From: Azospirillum brasilense
Lineage (GTDB): Bacteria > Pseudomonadota > Alphaproteobacteria > Azospirillales > Azospirillaceae
Direction: 5' to 3'
Length of the DNA: 64,000 nucleotides
Assembly (NCBI RefSeq): GCF_022023855.1
Contig: NZ_CP059451.1
Span: 496,001-560,000, forward strand
The position numbers were made by a program, and so were the translations under genes. Under the pieces are notes generated by a model. That model was given only the letters and a program-made list of their open reading frames with translations. It was not told the DNA's origin and did not search any database. Positions 27,551 to 35,149 of the stretch are shown in pieces (position 1 is the first letter of the stretch; every line of letters starts with the position of its first letter).

Positions 27551-28717
27551 TCACCAGGCCAGTTCGAGGATCTCCCGGACATCGTCCTCCTTGGTGACCG
27601 GGCGCGGGTTGCTGCGGACCATCATGTTCTGCATGGCCCCGGCGGCGATGGCCGCGAAATGGTCGCGCGTCACGCCGACCGCCCGCAGGCTGTCGGGCTG
27701 TCCCAGGGCGCGCACCAGATCGGCGACCGCCGCCGCCGCGTCGCCGTCCTGCCGCCCCAGAGCCTGCGCCACCAGCCGTTGGCGGTCGGCGTTCACCGGG
27801 TGGTTCCAGCGCAGTACGCTGGGCAGCATGACGCAGGAGCAATGGCCGTGTGGCACGTTGGCGACGGCGCCGAGCTGATGGCCGATGCCGTGGCTGGCCC
27901 CCCACTCCACCCGACCCAGGCCGGTCGAGGCCAGCCAGACGCCGAGCTGGCTTTCCAGCCGCGCGTCGAGATCGTCCGGCCTCTCCCGGTTGGCGGGGAG
28001 GGAGCGCGCCAGCATCGCCAGCCCGTGCAGGCAGGTCGCGTCGGTGAAGGGCTGGGGCTTGCGCGAACAGACCGTCTCCACCGCGTGGTCGACGGCGCGG
28101 ATGCCGGTGGACAGCCACAGCCGCTCCGGCGTGTGGACGGTCACGGCGGGGTCGAGGATGACCACCTGCCCGCCGATGTACCGCCCGGTGTAAAGGTCCT
28201 TGACCCGGCGGTCGGGGTCGGTGGCGCCGCCCAGGTTGGAGAATTCGGCACCCGACAGGGTGGTCGGCACGATGATCTGGCGCAGCGGCGGGTCCTTCAC
28301 CGCCGGGACGATGCGGGTCCCGTCCTCGGCGACGCGGATGCGCACGGCGTCGAAGCCAGCGGTGTCGGTGATGCCCTCGGCCAGCGCGACCAGGGCGACC
28401 TTCACCGTGTCCATCGGCGTGCCGCCGCCGACCGTGACGATCAGGTCCGGCTCCAGCCGCCGCACCTCCTCGGCCAGCGCCAGGACGGAGGCGCGCGGCA
28501 CATGCTCGACGCAGGAGTCGAAGACCCCGGCGCAACGCGCGCCCAGCGCGTCGCGGATGGCGGCGACGACGCCTGTGCCTCGGCTCAGCGTCCGGCTTGC
28601 CACGATCAGCGCGCGCTGTTTTCCCAGCTTGGCGACGGTTTCCGCCACCGCCTCCGCCGCCGGGCGGCCGTAGATGACGCGGTCCTGCGCCAGGAACTCA
28701 TAGACACCCGACTGCAT
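27551..28717 (-). CDS. Iron-type (group III) alcohol dehydrogenase family protein
   Basis: A 388-residue protein. It has the NAD-binding motif GGGTPMDTVK (about residue 95), IIVPTTLSGAEFS, and metal-site His residues in GIRAVDHAVE and GASHGIGHQLGAVANVPHGH. The first metal ligand, normally Asp in GxDAxxHxxE, is Arg here (GIRAVDHAVE), with an Asp three residues later. The closest groups are maleylacetate-reductase-like and other short iron-ADHs. It is the last gene of the second Liv operon and may oxidise or reduce a pathway alcohol, aldehyde or keto acid. Start ATG 28717 fits the family. Confidence 0.87.
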   Translation of the reverse strand: MQSGVYEFLAQDRVIYGRPAAEAVAETVAKLGKQRALIVASRTLSRGTGVVAAIRDALGARCAGVFDSCVEHVPRASVLALAEEVRRLEPDLIVTVGGGTPMDTVKVALVALAEGITDTAGFDAVRIRVAEDGTRIVPAVKDPPLRQIIVPTTLSGAEFSNLGGATDPDRRVKDLYTGRYIGGQVVILDPAVTVHTPERLWLSTGIRAVDHAVETVCSRKPQPFTDATCLHGLAMLARSLPANRERPDDLDARLESQLGVWLASTGLGRVEWGASHGIGHQLGAVANVPHGHCSCVMLPSVLRWNHPVNADRQRLVAQALGRQDGDAAAAVADLVRALGQPDSLRAVGVTRDHFAAIAAGAMQNMMVRSNPRPVTKEDDVREILELAW

Positions 28718-28750
28718 AGTGGTTCCCTCCCGTTCTTGTCTGGACACGCG

Positions 28751-28839
28751 TGCCCCCACCCCGGCCCTCCCCCGCTGACGCAGGGGAGGGGACCATTCTC
28801 CCTCCCCTGCGTCAGCGGGGGAGGGCCGGGGTGGGGGCA
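28751..28839. repeat. GC-rich intergenic inverted repeat, copy B (40-bp perfect arms)
   Basis: Positions 28751-28790 and 28800-28839 are perfect reverse complements with a nine-base loop. Each arm contains CCCTCCCC-N10-GGGGAGGG and the tail CCGGGGTGGGGGC, a variant of the unit in copies A and C. It lies between livF and the alcohol dehydrogenase gene and would form a very stable hairpin in the transcript. There is no T-tract. Confidence 0.88.
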
Positions 28840-28853
28840 AGCGCAGCACCCAC

Positions 28854-29588
28854 TCACCCGCCCAGATACGCCGCCGACAGCGCCGGATCGGCGGCCAGCT
28901 CCGCCGCCGGACCGCCGCGCACCACCTGCCCGCGCCGCAGCACGCAGCCGGAATGGGCGACGCGCAGGGCGATGGCCGCCACCTGCTCGCACAGCAGGAT
29001 GGTGGTGCCGCGCTCGCGGCAGACGGACTCGATGAAGCCGAAGATCTGCTGCACGATCACCGGCGCCAGCCCGAGCGACGGCTCGTCGAGCAGCAGGTAG
29101 CGTGGCTCGTGGATCAGCGCCGCCGACAGGATCACCATCTGCTGCTGGCCGCCCGACAGCATGCCCGCCGGAGTCTGCCGCCGCGGCGCCAGCATCGGGA
29201 ACTGCTCGTAGACGCGGTCGGCCACCGCGCGAAAGTTGCCGCCGCGGTTGCGGAAGTCCCAGGCGACCTTCAGATTCTCCTCCACCGTCATGCGGTGGAA
29301 CAGCCGACGCCCCTCCAGCGCGTGCGACAGGCCGCGCCGCGCCCGCTCGTGCGGGGCCAGCCGCGTGATGTCGTCGCCGTCCAGCGTGATGCGCCCAGCC
29401 GTCGCCGGGACCAAGCCGGAAATCGCCTTCATCAGCGAGGATTTGCCGGCCCCATTGGCGCCCAGGATGGCGGTGATGGTCCCCGGCTCGGCCCGCAGCG
29501 TGACGCCGCGCACCGCCTCCACCGGTCCGTAGCGGACCTCCAGCCCGTGGATTTCGAGGCCCCTCGCAGGATTGATCTGGTCAGGCAT
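28854..29588 (-). CDS. livF: Branched-chain-amino-acid-type ABC transporter ATP-binding protein (LivF), second system
   Basis: A 244-residue ABC ATPase with Walker A GANGAGKSSL, signature SGGQQQM and Walker B YLLLDEPS. ATG 29588 overlaps the end of the LivMG gene by eight bases and gives the usual LivF length; the longer in-frame ATG at 29648 would lie deep inside LivMG. It belongs to the importer 28854-33682. Confidence 0.91.
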   Translation of the reverse strand: MPDQINPARGLEIHGLEVRYGPVEAVRGVTLRAEPGTITAILGANGAGKSSLMKAISGLVPATAGRITLDGDDITRLAPHERARRGLSHALEGRRLFHRMTVEENLKVAWDFRNRGGNFRAVADRVYEQFPMLAPRRQTPAGMLSGGQQQMVILSAALIHEPRYLLLDEPSLGLAPVIVQQIFGFIESVCRERGTTILLCEQVAAIALRVAHSGCVLRRGQVVRGGPAAELAADPALSAAYLGG

Positions 29589-31377
29589 GGATGGCCTCCC
29601 CCGGGTGGGTTTCGGTGCCGAGATAGGCGGCGACCACCGCCGGGTCACGGTACATGCCGGCCATGCCGCCCTGATAGATGACCCGCCCGCTGTCCAGAAC
29701 GACCACGCGGTCGACCAGCTCGTTGAGGAAATCCATGTGGTGCTCGATCAGGATCACGCCGACACCCCGTTCCTTCAGATGGCGGACCAGCCCGCCCAGC
29801 CGTTGCAGTTCGACCTCCGACAGGCCCGCCGCCGGCTCGTCGAGCATGACGAGGCGCGGATCGGCGAGGATGACGCGCGACAGCTCGGTCATCCGCTGGT
29901 CGCCGTAGGGCAGGTCGCGCACCGGCGTGTCGGCCAGATGCGACAGGCCGGCCATGGCCATGATGGCGTCGGCGCGGCCCAGCATCGCCGCGTCCTCGCG
30001 CAGGGCGCCCGGCAGGTTCAGCGCCGCCGCCAGCGGGTTCTGCCGGTAGAGGCGGTGCCCGCCGAGCAGCACGTTCTCGCGCACCGTGAAGGCGGGGACG
30101 AGCCGCGGGTCCTGGAAGGTGCGCAGCGCGCCCCGCCGGGCCACCGCGTGGTCGGGCAGGCCGGTGATGGCGGCGCCGTCGAAGGTCACTCGACCGTCGC
30201 CCGGCCGGTAGATGCCGCTGATGATGTTGACCAGCGTGCTCTTGCCCGAGCCGTTCGGCCCGACGAGGCCGAGAATCTCCCCCGCCCCCACGGTGACCGA
30301 TGCGTTGTCGAGCGCCCGCAGCCCGAGGAAGCTGATGGAAACCCCTTCCGCGCTCAGCAGCGGCCCGCTCGCCGATGGTTTCGGTGCAGCGGGCGGCGGG
30401 GTGGGCAGCGGCGCCACGTCCTTGGCGAAGCGCGGGCGCGGCAGCAGCAGGCCGGCCAGACCGCGCGGCAGCAGGACGAAGGACAGCAGCAGGATCAGGC
30501 CGTAGACCATGAACTGGTACTCGGCGAAGATCTGGAGCTTCTCCGGCAGATAGGTGAAGACGACTGCGCCCAGCACCGGCCCGGCCAGCGTGCCCAGCCC
30601 GCCGACCACCGCCATCACCAGCACCTCCACCGAGCGGTGCAGGCCGAAGGTCTCCGGCCCGAGATAGCCGACGAGATGGGCGTAGAAGCCCCCCGCCAGA
30701 CCGGCCAGCGCGGCGCTGAGCATGTAGGCGTTGCGCTTGGTGCGGGCGCGCGGCACGCCGATGCTGCCGGCGGCGACCTCGCTGACATGGATGGCGAAGA
30801 AGGCACGGCCGAAGGGGCTGGTGACGAAGTTCCGCAGCAGCCACACCACCCCCGCGACCACCGCCAGCATGATCTGGAAGTAGGCGGTCGGGCCGATGGA
30901 CCAGCCGAGCAGGGTCAGCGTCCGCAGGCCGGGCGACGGCACGCCGCTCAGCCCCATCATGCCGCCGGTGACCGAGGTCCACTCGCGCACCACCTCGTAG
31001 AAGATCATGCCGAAGCCGAGCGTCATCATGGCGAGGTAGAACTCGCGCACCCGCCCGGCGGCGAAGGACAGCAGCCAGCCGCTCAACGCCCCCATCGCCG
31101 CGCCGGCCAGCAGGGTCAGCGGCAGCGGAAGCCCGAAGTTCTTCATCAGCAAGGCGGAGCCGTAGGCGCCGATGCCGAGGAATCCGGCGTGGCCCAGCGA
31201 GATCTGACCGGCGACGCCGGTCAGCAGGTTGATACTCTGGGCCAGCAGGACGTTGACGAGGAGGAAGGACCAGATCTGCACGGTGGAGCCGCTGACGAAC
31301 TCCGCCGCGACGCCCAGCGCCACCAGCAGGGCCGCGACCACCGGGGTCCGGGTGAGGAAGGAGAGGAGATTCCGCAT
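29581..31377 (-). CDS. Fused LivM permease / LivG ATP-binding protein, second system
   Basis: A 598-residue fusion. The permease half (to about residue 315) has features LTGVAGQISLGHAGFLGIGAYG and AVVGGLGTLAGPVLGAVVF. The ATPase half (about 345-598) has Walker A GPNGSGKSTL, signature LPYGD in place of LSGGQ, and Walker B RLVMLDEPAAGLS. Compared with the first fusion (19311-21014) it is clearly divergent, so the two systems are paralogues and not a recent duplication. Confidence 0.92.
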   Translation of the reverse strand: MRNLLSFLTRTPVVAALLVALGVAAEFVSGSTVQIWSFLLVNVLLAQSINLLTGVAGQISLGHAGFLGIGAYGSALLMKNFGLPLPLTLLAGAAMGALSGWLLSFAAGRVREFYLAMMTLGFGMIFYEVVREWTSVTGGMMGLSGVPSPGLRTLTLLGWSIGPTAYFQIMLAVVAGVVWLLRNFVTSPFGRAFFAIHVSEVAAGSIGVPRARTKRNAYMLSAALAGLAGGFYAHLVGYLGPETFGLHRSVEVLVMAVVGGLGTLAGPVLGAVVFTYLPEKLQIFAEYQFMVYGLILLLSFVLLPRGLAGLLLPRPRFAKDVAPLPTPPPAAPKPSASGPLLSAEGVSISFLGLRALDNASVTVGAGEILGLVGPNGSGKSTLVNIISGIYRPGDGRVTFDGAAITGLPDHAVARRGALRTFQDPRLVPAFTVRENVLLGGHRLYRQNPLAAALNLPGALREDAAMLGRADAIMAMAGLSHLADTPVRDLPYGDQRMTELSRVILADPRLVMLDEPAAGLSEVELQRLGGLVRHLKERGVGVILIEHHMDFLNELVDRVVVLDSGRVIYQGGMAGMYRDPAVVAAYLGTETHPGEAIHA

Positions 31378-31386
31378 CGCTGGCCC

Positions 31387-32271
31387 TTACACCTTCGTGA
31401 ATTCCTTGCGGCCGAACAGGCCCTGCGGGCGGATGGCGAGGATCACCATCAGGATGGCGAAGGCCATGCCGTGTTCGGCGGCGGTGGAGACGTAGCCGCC
31501 GACCAGCTTCTCGATGACACCGAGCGCGATGCCGCCGACCAGGGCGCCCGCGGTGTTGCCCATGCCGCCGAAGACCGCGGCGACGAAGCCCAGCACCATC
31601 AGGTTGAAGCCGAAGCTGGGATCGACGGTGCCGGTGATCTGCGCCACCATCACCCCGGCGATGCCGGCCAGCACGCCGCTGGCGACGAAGGACAGCACGA
31701 TCACCCGGCGCACCGGGATGCCGGCCAGCGCCGCCGCGTCGGCGTCGTGCGACACCGCCCGCACCGCGCGGCCCCAGGCGGAGCGGCGCAGGAACAGCTC
31801 CATTGCCACCATCAGGGTGAGCGACAGGCCAAGAACGGCGAGATACTGCGACGACACCTGGACCCCGGCGATGTCCACCGAATCCAGGCTGTCGAAGACC
31901 AGCGACGGGAAGGCGATGGCCTGCGACCCGAAGACGGTGGAGACGAAGCCCTGGAGGAAGATTCCGAGCCCCAGCGTGGAGACCACCCAGCCCATGCTGT
32001 CGCCGGATTTCAGCAGCGGGCGGATCGCGATCCGCTCCGCCACCACCATCAGCCCGCCGGCCAGCAGGATGCCCAGCGGCACGGCGAGGGCCGCGGGCAT
32101 CCCGGCCGCCAGCATCGCCACCGTCGCGACCGAAGCGGTCATCAGCAGCGAGCCCTGGCCGAAATTCAGCGTCCGCGTGGTCCAGAAGGTCAGCGACAGC
32201 CCCATGGCGATGAGCGCGTAGACCGCGCCGACGCAGACGCCGGCGAAAACGAGTTGCAGCACGAAATGCAT
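31387..32271 (-). CDS. livH: Branched-chain-amino-acid-type ABC transporter permease (LivH), second system
   Basis: A 294-residue permease starting MHFVLQLVFAGVCVGAVYAL, with about eight helices and the LivH loop VAAVFGGMGNTAGALVGGIAL. ATG 32271 is chosen over 32310, because the extra 13 residues are highly charged and reach back toward the intergenic repeat. It is followed nine bases later by LivMG. Confidence 0.91.
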   Translation of the reverse strand: MHFVLQLVFAGVCVGAVYALIAMGLSLTFWTTRTLNFGQGSLLMTASVATVAMLAAGMPAALAVPLGILLAGGLMVVAERIAIRPLLKSGDSMGWVVSTLGLGIFLQGFVSTVFGSQAIAFPSLVFDSLDSVDIAGVQVSSQYLAVLGLSLTLMVAMELFLRRSAWGRAVRAVSHDADAAALAGIPVRRVIVLSFVASGVLAGIAGVMVAQITGTVDPSFGFNLMVLGFVAAVFGGMGNTAGALVGGIALGVIEKLVGGYVSTAAEHGMAFAILMVILAIRPQGLFGRKEFTKV

Positions 32272-32324
32272 GGCGTCGTCCTTGTTGTCCTTTTCCCCCC
32301 GTCGCAGCACCCGCCTTTGAGTCC

Positions 32325-32430
32325 CCTCTCCCCTCTGGGGAGAGGGTTAGGGTGAGGGGGCCTCGCATCGCCTGCACTTTCCGTCCCCCGACATCCCCCT
32401 CACCCCGGCCCTCTCCCCAGAGGGGAGAGG
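32325..32430. repeat. GC-rich intergenic inverted repeat, copy C
   Basis: Two 36-base arms (32325-32360 and 32395-32430) are reverse complements with three mismatches. Each arm is itself a 10-bp hairpin CCCTCTCCCC-N3-GGGGAGAGGG plus a tail of the form GGGTGAGGGGG. It lies between the binding-protein gene (32471) and livH (32271), the same place as copy A in the first Liv operon. Confidence 0.87.
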
Positions 32431-32470
32431 AGGATCGCTCCGGAGACGAAAGGAGGAGAGGGGAAACCGA

Positions 32471-33682
32471 TCAGTTCTTGACGATCGTCAGCCCGATCTT
32501 GTCGCCGGTCTTCACATACTCGAAGATCGCGACATCCTCCGGCGCGATGGCGTGGTGCTTGGTGGCGGAGAAGGAATAGGTGGCGTTCACCCCGCGCAGG
32601 CCCTGGATTCCCTCGATGGCCGTCGCAATGGCCTTGGGATCGGTGGAGTTGGCGCGCTTGATGCCCTCGAACAGCACGTCGGCGGCGTCGTAGGCGTTGC
32701 TGACCGACAGCGACATGAAGATCTGCGGGCGCTGCGGGTCGTTGCCCCACCAGCGGTCGGTGCCGTACTTGGCCTTGTAGGCGTCGGCGAAGCCCTGGGC
32801 CGCCGGATTCAACGTCTCCTCGCCGAACACGTAGACCATCGAACCGCGCGTGCCGGTCACCAGATCCCCGGCGGCCTCCTGGTAGGGGATCGACAGGGCG
32901 CCGTTGGAGGCGACCAGCGGCACGTTGAAATTCAGCCGCGCCATGGTGCGGCGGATCACCGCCAGATCGGCGCCCAGCCCGACGCAGACCACCACGTCGG
33001 CCCCGGCCCGCTGGAGGCGGGCGATCTGCGCCGTCACGTCCTGGGCACGCTGGTTGTAGGTTTCCGTCGCCACGACGGCACCGCCCGCCGCCTTCAGCTC
33101 CTTGGCGATCATGTCGGCGCCGGACACGCCGTAGGCCGTGCTCTCGTGGACCAGCCCCGGCTTCTTGAACTGCTTGGCGACGTAGCGGCCGAGCACCGTC
33201 GATTCGACGTCGTTCTGCAGCGCGAAGGAGAAGACGTTCGGGCGCGGCTTGCCGCCGTCCGGGTAGGTGACGGTCGGGGTCTGCGCCACCGGGTTCATGT
33301 AGGGGCGCCCGTCGGCGGCGGCCATCTCGATCACCGCCAGCGTCGGGCCGCTGCCCGCCGGGCCGATGATGGCGACCAGTTCCTTGTTGTCGAGCAGCCG
33401 GCGCATGTTCTGCACCGCGCGGTCGGGCACGAGTTGGTCGTCGAGCAGCATCGCCAGCTCGACCTTCTTCCCGTTGATGCCGCCCTTGGCGTTCCACTTC
33501 TCGATGGCGAGTTCGACGCCGCGCCGCCCGCCCTCGCCATACTCGTTGTAGGGGCCGGTCAGGGCCGAGGTCATGCCGATCTTGATGGTGTCCTGAGCGG
33601 CGGCGGACCCGGCGGACAGGGCGAGAGCCGAGGTCAGCGTGACGGCGGCCCCGAGCAAGCCGATGACGGAACGACGGTGCAT
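32471..33682 (-). CDS. ABC transporter substrate-binding protein, Leu/Ile/Val-binding family, second system
   Basis: A 403-residue periplasmic binding protein. The signal peptide MHRRSVIGLLGAAVTLTSAL cleaves after AAA near residue 28, and is followed by DTIKIGMTSALTGPYNEYG. The ligand region GPAGSGPTLAVIEMAAADG differs from amino-acid binders, and the family includes binders of aromatic and other acids. ATG 33682 gives the standard signal peptide; ATG 33742 would add 20 hydrophilic residues. It is the first gene of the leftward operon, behind a TetR-type operator candidate. Confidence 0.91.
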   Translation of the reverse strand: MHRRSVIGLLGAAVTLTSALALSAGSAAAQDTIKIGMTSALTGPYNEYGEGGRRGVELAIEKWNAKGGINGKKVELAMLLDDQLVPDRAVQNMRRLLDNKELVAIIGPAGSGPTLAVIEMAAADGRPYMNPVAQTPTVTYPDGGKPRPNVFSFALQNDVESTVLGRYVAKQFKKPGLVHESTAYGVSGADMIAKELKAAGGAVVATETYNQRAQDVTAQIARLQRAGADVVVCVGLGADLAVIRRTMARLNFNVPLVASNGALSIPYQEAAGDLVTGTRGSMVYVFGEETLNPAAQGFADAYKAKYGTDRWWGNDPQRPQIFMSLSVSNAYDAADVLFEGIKRANSTDPKAIATAIEGIQGLRGVNATYSFSATKHHAIAPEDVAIFEYVKTGDKIGLTIVKN

Positions 33683-33740
33683 GGCGCTTTTCCCTCCCTT
33701 GTGCGGCGGAGCGTGCTGCCTCGCCCTTTTTGAATGAACC

Positions 33741-33789
33741 ATGAGTCATTTTTCATTGAGAATGTAACGCGCGCCAACTGTCAGCGCAA
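33741..33789 (-). promoter_or_regulatory. Leftward promoter with TetR-type operator candidate
   Basis: On the minus strand a -35-like TTGCGC (33784-33789) and -10 TACATT (33761-33766) are 17 bases apart. The start region is covered by ATGAGTCATTTTTCATTG (33741-33758), which matches the site at 34022-34039 in 15 of 18 positions. TGAATGA-type half-sites are typical of TetR regulators of acyl-CoA metabolism. The link to the regulator at 42378-43016 is inference. Confidence 0.5.
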
Positions 33790-33805
33790 CGGTGTATTTG
33801 AGGCT

Positions 33806-33951
33806 GCCCCCTTTCCCGCCCCGGAAGGGGGTGCCCGCGGAGGCGGGCGGGTGAGGGTTAGCACAAGGATCAAAGACCTTACTGGCGGCAACACCCTCAC
33901 CCTTCCCGCGCTGGGCGCGGGCCCCTTCCCTCTCCCGGGGCGGGAGAGGGG
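33806..33951. repeat. GC-rich intergenic inverted repeat, copy D (diverged)
   Basis: It holds the stem CCCTCTCCCG/CGGGAGAGGG (33928-33950). It also has an inverted pair of tails, GGGTGAGGGTT (about 33849-33859) and AACACCCTCACCC (33890-33902), with extra short GC stems around both. It is a diverged member of the family in copies A-C. The 444-base gap 33683-34126 between the divergent operons holds only this repeat and the two promoter/operator regions. Confidence 0.65.
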
Positions 33952-34010
33952 CACCAGATGCCAGCGCCCCACCCAGCAGGAGGGAGCCGGAGCAGGGGCA
34001 AACAGACCGC

Positions 34011-34039
34011 TTGACTGAAATATGAATCATCATTCATTG
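34011..34039 (+). promoter_or_regulatory. Rightward promoter element with TetR-type operator candidate
   Basis: TTGACT (34011-34016) is a 5-of-6 match to the -35 consensus. The dyad ATGAAT-CATC-ATTCAT (34022-34037) sits directly after it, in the spacer and -10 region. It matches the leftward operator in 15 of 18 bases. A repressor here would control the E1-alpha operon, which ends with a TetR gene. Confidence 0.52.
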
Positions 34040-34126
34040 TTTGATCGACCAACGGAGCATCGACTCCGCACCGCGCCTTCCCACACACACCGGCGGGGCG
34101 CGGAAGAAACGCGAAGGGAGGCATCC

Positions 34127-35143
34127 ATGCCGTCATCCGCCGCTCAGGCAGATCCGATTCCGGCCAACTCAATCCCAACCGACCGGCGGCTGGCGCTTCA
34201 CCGCACCATGCAGACGATCCGGGCGACCGAAACCACCCTGTCCCGGCTGTTCGCCGACGGCGAGATCCCCGGCTTCATCCATCTCAGCGTCGGGCAGGAG
34301 GCGGTGGCCGCCGGGGTCGTCGGCGCGCTGGGGCCACGGGACAGCTTCGCCACCACCCACCGCGGCCACGGCCATGTGCTGGCCCGCGGCGTGAAGCTGG
34401 ACCTCTTCTTCAAGGAGATCATGGGGCGAGCCGGCGGTATCTGCGGCGGGCGCGGCGGCTCGATGCACGTCGCCGACCTGTCGCTCGGCGTGCTGGGGGC
34501 CAACGGCATCGTCGGGGCCGGGCTGCCGCTCGCCACCGGAAGCGCACTGGCCCACCAGACGCGGCGCACCGGCGGCGTGGCGGTCGCCTTCTTCGGCGAC
34601 GGCGCCATGGCCGAGGGCGCCCTGCACGAATGCCTGAACATGGCGGCGCTGTGGAAGCTGCCGATGGTCTTCGTCTGCGAGAACAACGGCTGGTCGGAAT
34701 TCTCGCCGACCTCCACCCAGTTCGCCGCGACTCTGGACAAGCTGGGTGCGGCCTTCGGCGTGCCGCACCGCCGGGTGGACGGCAACGACGTCGCCGCGGT
34801 GGCCGAGGCCGCCACGGAGGTGGTGGAGGCCGCCCGCGGCGGCGGTCCGCGCATCCTGGAATGCCTGACCACCCGTTGGCACGGCCATTTCGAGGGCGAT
34901 CCGCAGCGCTACCGCAACGCCGACGAGATCGCCGGCCTGCCGCAGAACGACCCGCTGCGCCGCTCCGCCGAGGCGCTGCTCGCCGCCGGAGTCGAGGAAT
35001 CGGCGCTCGCCGCCCTGGTCGACTCGGTGGACGCCGAGATCCGGGAGGCGCTGGAGGCCGCCCGCGCCGACGCCCTGCCCGACGTGGACGCCGCCTTCCG
35101 CGACGTCTACACGCCGACCGCCACCCTCACCGCCGGGGCCTGA
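34127..35143 (+). CDS. Thiamine-dependent 2-oxoacid dehydrogenase E1 alpha subunit
   Basis: A 338-residue protein of the pyruvate/acetoin/branched-chain E1 alpha family. The thiamine-diphosphate motif is GDGAMAEGALHECLNMAALWKLPMVFVCENN (GDG...NN), and the phosphorylation-loop-like region is RWHGHFEGDPQRYR. ATG 34127 follows GAAGGGAGG and is preferred over ATG 34022, which lies in the operator. With E1 beta it decarboxylates a 2-oxo acid and passes the acyl group to the E2 at 36936-38189. The length and E1 alpha/beta/E2 order resemble acetoin dehydrogenase, but no acetoin regulator is present. Confidence 0.9.
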   Translation: MPSSAAQADPIPANSIPTDRRLALHRTMQTIRATETTLSRLFADGEIPGFIHLSVGQEAVAAGVVGALGPRDSFATTHRGHGHVLARGVKLDLFFKEIMGRAGGICGGRGGSMHVADLSLGVLGANGIVGAGLPLATGSALAHQTRRTGGVAVAFFGDGAMAEGALHECLNMAALWKLPMVFVCENNGWSEFSPTSTQFAATLDKLGAAFGVPHRRVDGNDVAAVAEAATEVVEAARGGGPRILECLTTRWHGHFEGDPQRYRNADEIAGLPQNDPLRRSAEALLAAGVEESALAALVDSVDAEIREALEAARADALPDVDAAFRDVYTPTATLTAGA

Positions 35144-35149
35144 CCGCCG

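Noticed and set aside
21916..33951. The GC-rich inverted repeats considered as CRISPR or as rho-independent terminators.
   Set aside because: No regular spacer array, no cas genes, and no T-tract after the stems.
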